Of a stretch of 64,000 nucleotides of DNA, positions 51,882 to 60,317 are shown in pieces (the stretch's first letter is position 1; each line of letters begins with the position of its first letter). The notes beneath the pieces were generated by a model. It made no database searches and was not told the origin of the DNA. It saw only the letters and a list, made by a program, of their open reading frames with translations. The position numbers and the translations under genes are program-made. Source of the stretch: Sphingomonadales bacterium. GTDB lineage: Bacteria; Pseudomonadota; Alphaproteobacteria; Sphingomonadales; Sphingomonadaceae. The DNA is taken from positions 284,111 to 348,110 of the forward strand of contig JAFLDB010000002.1 in the NCBI GenBank assembly GCA_017302615.1, in the 5' to 3' direction.

Positions 51882-54206
51882 ATGTCCGAGCGCGCTGACC
51901 AGGACGAGCTCGCTGTAACCGATCCGGTATGCGGCATGACAGTCAAGCCGGGCCCGGCAACCCGGCACGCCGAGCATGCGGGCCGGACTTACTATTTCTG
52001 CAGCGCCGGCTGCCATAGGAAATTCACGGCCAACCCTGACAGCTTCCTGCATGACAAGCCCCAGGTCGCGACGACTGCGGCTGAAGCTCCGGACGGTGCG
52101 ATCTGGACCTGTCCGATGCATCCCGAAATCGTGCGGGATAGCCCGGGCAGCTGTCCGATCTGTGGCATGGCGCTTGAGCCTGCCATGCCAAGCGCGGAGA
52201 CCGGGCCGAGCGCCGAATATCGTGACATGCTCCGCCGGTTCCGGATCGGGCTGATACTTGCATTGCCGGTGCTCGCACTCGAGATGGGCGGCCATCTGAC
52301 CGGGCTCCATCAATTGCTTGCCCGTCAGACGAGCAATTGGGTCCAGATGTTGCTCGCGACGCCTGTGGTGCTGTGGGCCGGATGGCCATTCTTCGAACGG
52401 GCGTGGCTGTCGCTCAAGACCCGAAGTCTCAACATGTTCACGCTGATCGCCATGGGAACCGGCGTTGCCTGGGCCTACAGCATGGTCGCGGTGCTGGCCC
52501 CGTCGATCTTTCCGGCCGCCTTCCGCGCGGCCGACGGTTCGGTTGCGGTCTATTTCGAAGCGGCGGCTGTCATCACGGTGCTCGTGCTGCTTGGTCAGGT
52601 TCTCGAGCTGCGTGCTCGCGAGACGACGAGCGGCGCGATCCGCGCGCTGCTCGACCTGTCACCGAAACGCGCGCGGCGGGTCAGGCCCGATGGCGAAGAC
52701 GAAGAAGTTGCGCTCGAGGATATCTTGGTCGGCGACACCCTGCGGATTCGGCCCGGCGAGAAGGTTCCGGTCGACGGCACGATCCTCGAAGGCCAGGGCA
52801 GCGTCGACGAAGCGATGATCACCGGGGAGTCGATGCCGGTCTCCAAGGCGATGGGTGCCGCGCTGATCGGCGGAACGATCAACCAGACCGGTGCGTTCGT
52901 TATGCGCGCGGAGCGGATCGGACGGGACACGATGCTCGCCCGGATCGTCCAGATGGTCGCCGATGCCCAGCGCAGCCGGGCGCCTATCCAGCGGCTGGCC
53001 GACGCGGTCTCTGGCTGGTTCGTCCCTGCGGTCATCCTGGTGGCTTTGGCGGCATTCCTGAGCTGGTCACTGGTCGGCCCGTCCCCGGCGATGGGCTATG
53101 GCCTGATTGCCGCCGTCGCAGTCCTGATTATCGCCTGCCCCTGCGCACTCGGTCTTGCAACGCCGATGTCGATCATGGTTGGCGTCGGCCGCGGGGCGCA
53201 GGCCGGAATCCTGATCAAAAATGCCGAAGCGCTCGAGCGAATGGAAAAGGTCGACACGCTTGTCGTCGACAAGACGGGCACGCTCACCGAAGGAAAGCCT
53301 GCGGTGGTTGGGGTCGAAGTAGCCTCGGGTCACTCGGCCGACGAGGTGCTGCGGATCGCCGCCAGCCTCGAACGGATGAGCGAGCATCCGCTTGCTGCTG
53401 CGGTAGTCAAAGCCGCAGAGGACAAGGGCCTTGCGCTCGGCAATCCCACAAATGTCGATCAACCCGTCGGCAAGGGCATCACCGGAACTGTCGATGGTCA
53501 CGCCATCGTCGTCGGCAAGGCAGGCTTCTTCGACGAGTTGGGTCTGTCGGTTGGCGCGCTTTCAGCGCGGGCCGACGAATGGCGCGCGGACGGTGCGACG
53601 GCGATTTTCCTCGGGATCGACGGAAACGTAGCCGGCGTGATCGCGATCGCAGACCCGATCAAGCCATCGACACCCATGGCATTGAAGGAGTTGGCAGCCG
53701 CCGGCGTTCGGGTCATCATGCTCACCGGAGATAATCGCATCACCGCAGAAGCGATCGCGCGCCGTCTCGGCATCGCCGACATCGAAGCCGACGTCATGCC
53801 CGACCAGAAAAGCGCGGTTGTCAAGCGCCTGCGCAGCGAAGGGCGTGTTGTCGCCATGGCTGGAGACGGTGTCAACGACGCACCCGCGCTTGCCGCTGCC
53901 GACGTGGGGATCGCGATGGGCTCCGGTACCGATGTCGCGATCGAGAGCGCTGGGGTGACGCTGCTCAAGGGCGATCTCACCGGGATCGTGCGCGCACGGC
54001 ATCTCAGCCGCGCGACGATGCGCAACATCCGCCAGAACCTATTGTTTGCCTTTGGCTATAATGTCGCCGGAATTCCGATCGCGGCCGGAGCGCTTTATCC
54101 GCTGTTCGGCATTCTGCTCTCGCCGATCATAGCTGCTGCGGCAATGGCACTGTCATCGGTCAGCGTCATCGGCAATGCAATCAGGCTCAAGAGGGTGGAG
54201 ATCTAG
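51882..54206 (+). CDS. Copper-exporting P1B-type ATPase with YHS domain
   Basis: 774 residues from ATG 51882 (TTGGAGAAACAG in front); a TTG at 51864 is less likely. Order: YHS domain (DPVCGMTVKPG...YYFCSAGCHRKF, about 14-60), heavy-metal binding domain (WTCPMHPEIVRDSPGSCPICGM, about 84-108), eight membrane helices, TGES loop, C419-P-C421 metal gate, D463KTGT phosphorylation site, GDGVNDAPAL hinge. FGYNVAGIP and MALSSVSVIGNA in the last helices are those of Cu(I) pumps. No classical CxxC HMA domain. Exports Cu(I) from the cytoplasm. Confidence 0.95.
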   Translation: MSERADQDELAVTDPVCGMTVKPGPATRHAEHAGRTYYFCSAGCHRKFTANPDSFLHDKPQVATTAAEAPDGAIWTCPMHPEIVRDSPGSCPICGMALEPAMPSAETGPSAEYRDMLRRFRIGLILALPVLALEMGGHLTGLHQLLARQTSNWVQMLLATPVVLWAGWPFFERAWLSLKTRSLNMFTLIAMGTGVAWAYSMVAVLAPSIFPAAFRAADGSVAVYFEAAAVITVLVLLGQVLELRARETTSGAIRALLDLSPKRARRVRPDGEDEEVALEDILVGDTLRIRPGEKVPVDGTILEGQGSVDEAMITGESMPVSKAMGAALIGGTINQTGAFVMRAERIGRDTMLARIVQMVADAQRSRAPIQRLADAVSGWFVPAVILVALAAFLSWSLVGPSPAMGYGLIAAVAVLIIACPCALGLATPMSIMVGVGRGAQAGILIKNAEALERMEKVDTLVVDKTGTLTEGKPAVVGVEVASGHSADEVLRIAASLERMSEHPLAAAVVKAAEDKGLALGNPTNVDQPVGKGITGTVDGHAIVVGKAGFFDELGLSVGALSARADEWRADGATAIFLGIDGNVAGVIAIADPIKPSTPMALKELAAAGVRVIMLTGDNRITAEAIARRLGIADIEADVMPDQKSAVVKRLRSEGRVVAMAGDGVNDAPALAAADVGIAMGSGTDVAIESAGVTLLKGDLTGIVRARHLSRATMRNIRQNLLFAFGYNVAGIPIAAGALYPLFGILLSPIIAAAAMALSSVSVIGNAIRLKRVEI

Positions 54207-54208
54207 CA

Positions 54209-54394
54209 ATGCGCCTCAATCGCGGGTTCATCTTCGCTCTTGCGTCGCTCGGGGTGATAGCAGCCTTCTTCGTGTTGCGAGAACACTGGGCGCACGCGTT
54301 CGGCTTCCTGCCCTATGCCATCTTGCTCATTTGCCCGCTCATGCACCTGTTTCACGGCTCGCATGGACACGGCCATTCGGGGGATAAGCCCTGA
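54209..54394 (+). CDS. DUF2933 small membrane protein
   Basis: 61 residues two bases after the ATPase stop. Two short hydrophobic segments and the typical end CPLMHLFHGSHGHGHSG, rich in His. DUF2933 proteins follow copper genes and may bind metal at the membrane. Co-translated with the pump. Confidence 0.87.
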   Translation: MRLNRGFIFALASLGVIAAFFVLREHWAHAFGFLPYAILLICPLMHLFHGSHGHGHSGDKP

Positions 54395-54431
54395 CCATTA
54401 TCGCCATACCAGACTTCAGGGGGATTAGTTC

Positions 54432-54908
54432 ATGCGCTTACCGTCGTTCGCGACTCCACTAATGGCCGCCGCCATCCTGCTCTCGCTATCGACCGCGTCA
54501 GCCGCCCGGAATGCAGACCGCGAAGGGGCCGCCGCAGTGCTGGCCTCCTACAAATTGGCGCTCGAGCGGCGGGATCTTTCCGGTGTCGACGCGCTCTTCG
54601 CGCGCGATGCGGTTGTCATCGAATCGGGAAAGGTCGAAGGAACCTATGAGGCATACCGCGACCATCATCTTGGGCCGGAACTCGCCGAATTCAAATCCTT
54701 CACATTCGAAAACTACCAAGCGCAGATCCGGCTCGAAGGGCCGATCGCGGTCGCAACCGAAACCTACAGTTACCGCATTGTCACCAAGTCGGACGAGGTC
54801 GTTGACCGGCTCGGCGTCGCCAGCAGCGTTCTGAAGTGGAATGGTCAAGCGTGGCAGATCGTCTCGATGCACAGCTCCTCCCGCAAACCGAAAGCCCCCA
54901 CCAAGTGA
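54432..54908 (+). CDS. NTF2/SnoaL-like secreted protein
   Basis: 158 residues; signal peptide to about ASAARN. The mature chain VLASYKLALERRDLSGVDALFARDAVVIESGKVEGTYEAYRDHHLGPELAEF is an NTF2-like cone fold (DUF4440-type). His residues in YRDHHLG could bind metal or substrate. Often found next to copper ATPases; function unproven. Stop overlaps the next GTG. Confidence 0.85.
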   Translation: MRLPSFATPLMAAAILLSLSTASAARNADREGAAAVLASYKLALERRDLSGVDALFARDAVVIESGKVEGTYEAYRDHHLGPELAEFKSFTFENYQAQIRLEGPIAVATETYSYRIVTKSDEVVDRLGVASSVLKWNGQAWQIVSMHSSSRKPKAPTK

Positions 54909-56188
54909 TAGAGGGGGCCGAGCGTTCCGCACGAGTCCGCAAGCTGATCGAAACCTGGCGTGACGATCCTGGAGCAACTTACCAAAGCTGGTTTTTGTGG
55001 GACGAGCGAATCAAGAACTTCCGCTCGATCAGGCGCGGTATTCAGCAGGTTGTCGCCGAAATCGAGGCTGGCACCTTCGGTGTCGCCTATCGCGGCTCCT
55101 CGCTCGAGACGGTGGTTCATTCGATCGCCGAGCAGCGCCAGATCTTCAAGGGGGCGGATCATGCGTTCCTTTGGAAACCCAAGCTGCGCATTCCTGACAT
55201 CTACGAAAACCCCGTGAACCAGCGCGCCTTCGGCAGACTGCTGCATAACTGTGTCTGCTGTGACACCGCCGAGGATGTAATCAGCCATATCCGGGAAATC
55301 GACAGCCTCACGATCAAGGGCCTCGGGCCCGCGGTCGCCAACATGCTCTATTTCCTGCATCCCACGCTCATTCCTCCGTTCAATACCGCCATCGTCAACG
55401 GCTACAACGCGCTAACCTCCTCGAAGCTGAAGCTGGGGAGTTGGGATCAGTTCCTTGCCATGCGCGGCGGCATTCTGGATTTGAATGACGAGTTCCGCGA
55501 CCTCCTGTCGAACGATCTTGGCGCAGTTGGTGGGCTGTTGTTCGACATCGGCTCCGGGCGATATCCGGCTCCGCCGCCAGCGGACGATGCCGGCGCCGAT
55601 TGGTCGGCCCGGCTCGACGCCGTGCGCGAGGAAGCCCGCCAACTAACCAACGCCCAGATGGTCCGGAACGAGGAGGACCGAAGCCACAGCGAAATTCAGG
55701 CCTGGCTGCGCGATCTCGGAATCGCTTTGGGGTTTCGCATTTGGATTGCGGCCAACGATCGGGGGCGTTTCCACGAAGGCGCTCCGCTCAGCCGGGGCTG
55801 CCTTGAACACCTGCCGGAAAAACTGGCGACAGCGCCCGGCGCAGATGCCGTCCGATTGATTGACGTCTTGTGGATCGACCCGGAGGAGCCCCGTGTCTGC
55901 GCGGCGTTTGAGGTCGAACATTCAACCTCGATCTACTCGGGCATCGTGCGAATGCTCGACCTGGCGCTCAGCGGCGGTGATCTCGATGGCGTGGCGGACA
56001 TGTTCCTCGTCGCTCCCGATGGCCGCGAGAAGGATGTGCGGGCGCAAATGGCACGCCCCGCATTCAGCCGGATCGCCGACCTCAACATCGCCTACCTGCC
56101 TTACAGCGAACTGACGTCCCATCGCGAGCAGATTGCCCGCTTTGGCACCGGGATGAAGGCCATCAGGTCGATTGCCAGAAGTCTCTAG
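54905..56188 (+). CDS. Putative nuclease with helix-hairpin-helix, family unknown
   Basis: 427 residues from GTG 54905 (GTGA overlap with the NTF2-like gene); an in-frame ATG 54836 would overlap by 70 bases. About 155-180: SLTIKGLGPAVANMLYFLHPTLIPPFNTA, an HhH DNA-glycosylase-like motif. About 330-370: RLIDVLWIDPEEPRVCAAFEVEHSTSIYSGIVRMLDL, the D...E-x-E pattern of PD-(D/E)XK restriction-type nucleases. Not related to copper by sequence. It may be a defence or repair enzyme carried at the end of the island. I do not recognise the family with certainty. Confidence 0.6.
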   Translation: MIEGAERSARVRKLIETWRDDPGATYQSWFLWDERIKNFRSIRRGIQQVVAEIEAGTFGVAYRGSSLETVVHSIAEQRQIFKGADHAFLWKPKLRIPDIYENPVNQRAFGRLLHNCVCCDTAEDVISHIREIDSLTIKGLGPAVANMLYFLHPTLIPPFNTAIVNGYNALTSSKLKLGSWDQFLAMRGGILDLNDEFRDLLSNDLGAVGGLLFDIGSGRYPAPPPADDAGADWSARLDAVREEARQLTNAQMVRNEEDRSHSEIQAWLRDLGIALGFRIWIAANDRGRFHEGAPLSRGCLEHLPEKLATAPGADAVRLIDVLWIDPEEPRVCAAFEVEHSTSIYSGIVRMLDLALSGGDLDGVADMFLVAPDGREKDVRAQMARPAFSRIADLNIAYLPYSELTSHREQIARFGTGMKAIRSIARSL

Positions 56189-56398
56189 CGCTCGGCGTAT
56201 GTTGGGCGGAGGCGAGAAAGGTGTGAAGCGTGAGCATACTTGCCGCAGTCAGTCTGGACAGACATCGCCCCTGTTGGTCGATGCACGCTCCCCAGACCCG
56301 GCGAGCCCGTAGGCCTTTCATAGGTGGCATCGGCCGCCAGTGAAGATGCAAATGGACCAGCGCTGGTTTCGGTCCGTTCGGCATAGGAGGAAAGTCCA

Positions 56399-56674
56399 GT
56401 GACGTATGAACCAACGGTCAAGAAGAGGCTGATTGCCCGAGTGCGGCGGATGTCAGGTCAAGTATCAGCAATCGAGCGTGCCATAACCGAAGGCGCAGGA
56501 TGCACGGCACTACTTCATCAGGCTGCGGCGGTCAGGGGTTCAGTCGCAAGGCTCATCGACCAGCTGGTCGAGGCACATTTGCGTGAGAAGGTTGCCCACC
56601 CTGATTTGCGAGACGTCGAACGCGCCGAGGGAGCTGATGAGCTCATCGAAGCAATGCGTCGATATGTGAGGTAA
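56399..56674 (+). CDS. FrmR/RcnR-type (DUF156) repressor
   Basis: 91 residues from GTG 56399, with GGAGGAAAG upstream. All-helical CsoR/FrmR family: KKRLIARVRRMSGQVSAIERAI, then C35 (GAGCTALLHQ) and H60 (EAHLREKV). The second Cys of CsoR (Cu(I) site C-H-C) is Lys64, and His3 of RcnR is Tyr3, so C35/H60 alone remain, as in formaldehyde-sensing FrmR. Possible aldehyde or atypical metal sensing. Confidence 0.88.
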   Translation: MTYEPTVKKRLIARVRRMSGQVSAIERAITEGAGCTALLHQAAAVRGSVARLIDQLVEAHLREKVAHPDLRDVERAEGADELIEAMRRYVR

Positions 56675-56768
56675 TTTCCAATCACGAACTAACCCCAGTG
56701 CAGCCTCGCACTGACGAAGCAAAAAGGGGGCGAACCTTGCGCATCATGCAGCCTCGACCCCGTGCGCC

Positions 56769-57068
56769 TCAAAGGCCACCCCCAAGCCGCTTGCGGACAG
56801 CACCGAAAATGGCCGCAAGGTTATCCATGCTAGGATTGCCCTTCTCCGAGAGCATGCGGTGAAGACTTTTGCTTGGGCGCCTGGTTTCGACGGCAAGGCC
56901 CTCGAAGCCAACCGATGCATTAACTAGATCGCGCAGAATCAGCCGGGCAACATGTGGCTCGCCATTGAGCAATGCATTCGCGGCTTCGTCGAGCATAGCT
57001 TTGGCGAAGGCCGGATCGTGCGCAAGGCGTTCCTTCACCGTCTCCTTGAAATCGCGTGTCAGCACCAT
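56769..57068 (-). CDS. HigA-like antitoxin with HTH
   Basis: 99 residues, ATG 57068 after AAGGAG. FKETVKERLAHDPAFAKAMLDEAANALLNGE and an HTH (VETRRPSKSLHRMLSEKGNPSMDNLAAIFGAV) match the HI1420-type antidote family. Second gene of a toxin-first TA pair; represses through the operator at 57428 and neutralises the toxin. Confidence 0.88.
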   Translation of the reverse strand: MVLTRDFKETVKERLAHDPAFAKAMLDEAANALLNGEPHVARLILRDLVNASVGFEGLAVETRRPSKSLHRMLSEKGNPSMDNLAAIFGAVRKRLGGGL

Positions 57069-57085
57069 TTTGCCTAACTCCTTGC

Positions 57086-57412
57086 CTACTTCGCCTTGGC
57101 CTTCCGGCTCTTGTATTCATTGAGCAATGCGCCAGCCTGCTTGATATCCGAATGTTGCCGCTTCTTGGTTCCGCCCACGAAGAGGATGATCAGTTGGTTG
57201 CCATCCCGGGAAAGATAGAGTCGGTATCCCGGTCCCCAGTCGATCCGGTATTCCCCAAGCCCGCCACCGATCCATTTGACGTTTGACAGGTTGCCAAGTT
57301 CCATACGGACGATGGCGGTCGCCACCTTGGCCGCAGCCTGGACATCAAGATCGTCGAACCAGCTCCGGAACGGGCAGGTACCATCCTCGCGGACATACTC
57401 CTCAACAGTCAC
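57086..57412 (-). CDS. RelE/HigB-type toxin
   Basis: 108 residues from GTG 57412. FRSWFDDLDVQAAAKVATAIVRMELGNLSNVKWIGGGLGEYRIDWGPGYRLYLSRDGNQLIILFVGGTKKRQ is the HI1419/RelE killer family (mRNA interferase fold). Placed before the antitoxin, next to the integrase, where it would help keep the ICE in the population. Confidence 0.9.
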   Translation of the reverse strand: MTVEEYVREDGTCPFRSWFDDLDVQAAAKVATAIVRMELGNLSNVKWIGGGLGEYRIDWGPGYRLYLSRDGNQLIILFVGGTKKRQHSDIKQAGALLNEYKSRKAKAK

Positions 57413-57427
57413 GGTACATCGGCGTAA

Positions 57428-57443
57428 GTAACATATACGTTAC
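57428..57443 (-). promoter_or_regulatory. Toxin-antitoxin operator
   Basis: GTAACATATACGTTAC, near-perfect 16-base palindrome (one mismatched pair), 16 bases upstream of the toxin start. Typical site for the antitoxin HTH. Confidence 0.55.
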
Positions 57444-57490
57444 CACTTGTCTAGCGCGTTCACTTCGCTGCGAGCGGCATCCAGGGCTGG

Positions 57491-58861
57491 CTACGCCGCC
57501 CGGTCAACCGTCTCGACATCATCGGGGTCGTGTTGCTGTTCCAGGAAGCGATGCGCGGCCTTGCGACGAGAGCTGCGATCAAAGGCGTAAATCGTCCGCT
57601 TGAATTCAACGCCGTTGAGCAGGGCCTCGATATAGCTGGAGATCGTGTCGGCGGCCATGATCAGCGCGGTATCCATGGTGTGGATGTACTTGCTCGTCAT
57701 CGTCCCTTTTGAATGGCCGAGCAGCGCAGCGATGGTCACCTCGGTAAAGCCGAGGTCATTGGCGATGCTGGCGAAGCTGTGTCGCAGCACGTGTGCCGTC
57801 ACGCCTTCGAGCGCGGTGCCTTTGAGGAGCTTGTTCCACTGTTTGGGAAAGCTCCCAAAGGGACGGCCCTTTTGCCGCTCCCCGGGGAAGACGTAGATCC
57901 CCGGTTCTTCGGGGCGAACTGACTCGAGGAAATCCACCACCGGCAGCCCGATCGGCCGGATCGATTCGCCGGTCTTGGTGTCGGTAAACCGAAAGGCGCT
58001 TCCCTCGGTATCGGCCTCGGCCCATTTGAGGCCGATGATCTCACCGCGGCGGCAACCGGTTAGTGCGATCTGGCGAATGATCCTGGTGGCCGTCAGGAGG
58101 GCTGTGTCCAGTTCGGCCTCGGCCTTGACTTCGGCATTTTGCAGCAGTTGTCCGAGCGCGCGATACTCGTTCTCGGAGAGGCGCCGGCGGCAGGCATGGT
58201 CTTTGGGCCGCTTGATGCCATGCGCAGGGTTCTTCTCGATGATCCCCAGATTGACAGCGTAGGTCAGGATGCCGCTGAGCAGCCCGATGGTTCGCGCGGC
58301 TGTGCCGACCCCGCCGGTAACAATTGAGCGTCCGCGCAAGTTCGCAGTCTTGACATTGACCCGGGTCCGGCCGGCCATGATGTCCATCATGATCTTGATG
58401 ATCTCGGGCTGGGTGAGATCCTTCACCCGGCGGGTGCCGACCAGTGGAATGATATGGCGATTGATTCGGCCCGTGTCGGTAATCTTTGTCGATGGCCGCT
58501 TGGGTCGGTTGCCCTTGCCTAGGATCAGGCCGTTGCCGAGGTCTTCGAGGTAGCGCTGGCACAACTGCTTCATCGTGATGGCCCTGTGATCCAGCTCGCG
58601 TTCTTCGGCTGGATTTTCGCCCTTCGCCACGCGGCCAAGCTGGATCAGCGCCTCCTTGCGGGCGGTCTCAGGCGTCCAGACGCCGTGCAGTCCGATCGTA
58701 TAGCGCCGCGACCGGCCCAGGGCCCGATATTGCAGCACATAGCTGCGCTTGCCCGTCGTGAAGATGCGCAGTCCGAACCCGCGCAAATCGTCGTCCCAGA
58801 TCACATAGTCCTTGTCTTTCGGTTCGGCAGCATCCACCACGCGCTTGCTGAGTTTTGGCAC
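57491..58861 (-). CDS. Tyrosine-type integrase of the ICE
   Basis: 456 residues from GTG 58861 (CCGGAG upstream); GTG 58900 would add 13. N-terminal DUF4102-like arm domain (VPKLSKRVVDAAEPKDKDYVIWDDDLRGFGLRIF), SAM-like core-binding domain, catalytic part with R in ALTGCRRGEI, HVLRHSFAS (H-x-x-R), and GHSKGTMTSKYIH with the nucleophilic Tyr. P4-type integrases recombine into tRNA 3' ends; the tRNA-Arg fragment lies 180 bases upstream of its start. Intact, so excision should be possible. Confidence 0.94.
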   Translation of the reverse strand: MPKLSKRVVDAAEPKDKDYVIWDDDLRGFGLRIFTTGKRSYVLQYRALGRSRRYTIGLHGVWTPETARKEALIQLGRVAKGENPAEERELDHRAITMKQLCQRYLEDLGNGLILGKGNRPKRPSTKITDTGRINRHIIPLVGTRRVKDLTQPEIIKIMMDIMAGRTRVNVKTANLRGRSIVTGGVGTAARTIGLLSGILTYAVNLGIIEKNPAHGIKRPKDHACRRRLSENEYRALGQLLQNAEVKAEAELDTALLTATRIIRQIALTGCRRGEIIGLKWAEADTEGSAFRFTDTKTGESIRPIGLPVVDFLESVRPEEPGIYVFPGERQKGRPFGSFPKQWNKLLKGTALEGVTAHVLRHSFASIANDLGFTEVTIAALLGHSKGTMTSKYIHTMDTALIMAADTISSYIEALLNGVEFKRTIYAFDRSSRRKAAHRFLEQQHDPDDVETVDRAA

Positions 58862-59041
58862 TACAATTCTCCGGCTCGTCACCCCGATTCGCGTAAGCAC
58901 TACGTAAGCAGTTGGGAGCGAAACGGGGCGAAGTTTGGGTTAAGCCAGCGAAACTGATGCCGCAATTTAGATGATCGTAATCAGTAGGTTAGAGTAGAGT
59001 AAGCAGCGTTAGCGCACCCTGGCGTAGAGGGGTCCTTACCG

Positions 59042-59087
59042 GCTCCGAAGGCAGAGGTCACAGGTTCGAATCCTGTCGGGTGCGCCA
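59042..59087 (+). tRNA. 3' part of tRNA-Arg(CCG): ICE attachment site
   Basis: From the anticodon loop CTCCGAA and 3' strand GGCAG, through variable loop AGGTC, T-arm ACAGG-TTCGAAT-CCTGT, to acceptor GGTGCGC and CCA. The 5' strand that should pair with GGCAG (CTGCC) is ACCGG, and no D-arm forms, so this is the 3' duplicate left by integration, not a working tRNA. GCGCACC at 59012-59018 could pair with the acceptor, but the rest does not fold. The intact gene should be at the other ICE end. Confidence 0.65.
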
Positions 59088-59122
59088 AGGGGGCATTCCT
59101 CGCCAGAGGAGTGCCCCCTTGG
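59085..59122. terminator. 17-base inverted repeat after tRNA fragment
   Basis: Arms 59085-59101 and 59106-59122, one G-T wobble, loop GCCA. It begins inside the tRNA 3' end, so it may be the original tRNA terminator, or part of the integrase recognition region. No T-run. Confidence 0.55.
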
Positions 59123-59188
59123 CGTATCATGACGGTTCGCACCCTCCGGAGTCGGAGCGCAGCGGAGACGGCCGAGCGCAGCGAGGTC

Positions 59189-59207
59189 AATCCTGTCGGG
59201 TGCGCCA
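59189..59207 (+). repeat. Second copy of the tRNA-Arg 3' end
   Basis: AATCCTGTCGGGTGCGCCA repeats the last 19 bases of the tRNA fragment. Including the bases before it (GAGGTCA), it equals the first copy with nine bases (CAGGTTCGA) removed. Probably a scar of an earlier integration or excision, on the chromosomal side. Confidence 0.6.
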
Positions 59208-59380
59208 AACTCGAAATTGCTGGCACACCACGCAAGTTGGGCGGACCTGCCGAAACAGGCCCGCCCTGCCCCCGGCGGCGCGGCGCAGGGAGGCATGCGC
59301 CGCCTGGGCCGGATTCTGGCACGCCAGCGGCCTGCGAACTTGCATGGAATCGCCAGATTCGGTTGGCGGGGACCGGCGGA

Positions 59381-60229
59381 TCAGACCGCCATGTTGTCGA
59401 TCAGCCGGGTTCCGCCGATCCGTGCGGCGACGAACAGGCGCGCCGGGGCATCGGTCAGCGCCGCGACCGGGGCGAGCGAATCGGCATCGCGGACTTCGGC
59501 ATAGTCGATCGCCGCAAAGCCGCCTGCCAGCAGCGCGGCGGTCAGCGCGGCGCAGGCCTCGGCCACCGGGGTTCCGCCGCGGATCGCCGCAATCGCCGTG
59601 TGCATCGCGGCCGGCAGGGTGGCGGCGCGGTGGCGGTCTTCGGCCGAGAGGTAGGCATTGCGCGAGGACATGGCGAGGCCGTCCGCCTCGCGCACGGTCG
59701 GCACGCCCAGAATTGCATCGGCATGGGGCAGGGTGAGGTCAAGATCGCGGGCCATCCGGCGGATCACGGCGAGCTGCTGCCAGTCCTTCTCTCCGAACAG
59801 GGCCAGGTCCGGGCGAACCTGGTTGAACAGCTTGCACACCACCGTCGCCACACCGTCGAAGTGGCCGGGCCGGGCCGCGCCGCACAGCCCGTCGCTGACC
59901 CCGGCGACCGAGATGTTGGTGGCATAGCCGGCCGGATACATTGCCGTCGGATCGGGTGCCCACAGCAGGCTGACTCCTTCGGCGCGGAGCAGGGCCGAAT
60001 CGGCTTCCAGCTGGCGGGGATACTTGTCGAGATCCTCGTTCGCGCCGAACTGGCGCGGGTTGACGAAGATCGAGACGGCGACGTGGGCGGCGCGCCGCTT
60101 TGCCTCGCGCACGAGGGTCAGGTGGCCTTCGTGCAGCGCGCCCATGGTCGGCACCAGCGCCAGCGGGCCATCGGCCTTCAGCGCGGCGACGCAATCGCGC
60201 AGTGGATCAAGCTGGCTAACGGTTTGCAC
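59381..60229 (-). CDS. panC: Pantothenate synthetase
   Basis: 282 residues from GTG 60229, normal length; the longer frame from 60343 overlaps mipZ's start. Signature LALVPTMGALHEGHLTLV, SIFVNPRQFGANEDLDKYPR, FGEKDWQQLAVIRRMARDL, READGLAMSSRNAYL. Joins pantoate and beta-alanine to pantothenate. Ordinary chromosomal gene, divergent from mipZ. Confidence 0.96.
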   Translation of the reverse strand: MQTVSQLDPLRDCVAALKADGPLALVPTMGALHEGHLTLVREAKRRAAHVAVSIFVNPRQFGANEDLDKYPRQLEADSALLRAEGVSLLWAPDPTAMYPAGYATNISVAGVSDGLCGAARPGHFDGVATVVCKLFNQVRPDLALFGEKDWQQLAVIRRMARDLDLTLPHADAILGVPTVREADGLAMSSRNAYLSAEDRHRAATLPAAMHTAIAAIRGGTPVAEACAALTAALLAGGFAAIDYAEVRDADSLAPVAALTDAPARLFVAARIGGTRLIDNMAV

Positions 60230-60317
60230 GTGGGCAGGCCCTTGCGATAGGAACGGTCCGGCAGCCCTAGCGCCGCTGCATGGTAAACCGCAACAGCCAG
60301 AGAAAGTTCCCCCACCC

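Noticed and set aside
57421..57435. GTAAGTAA as a fourth FixJ-like site
   Set aside because: Part of the toxin-antitoxin palindrome; lacks the GGAC flank of the other three.
59012..59087. A complete 76-base tRNA
   Set aside because: Length and a 7-base acceptor pairing fit, but D-arm and anticodon stem do not form; only the 3' half is tRNA-like.
58981..59322. Minus-strand frames across the tRNA fragment reading APDRIRTCDLCLRSR
   Set aside because: This is the well-known translation artefact of an antisense tRNA, not a gene.
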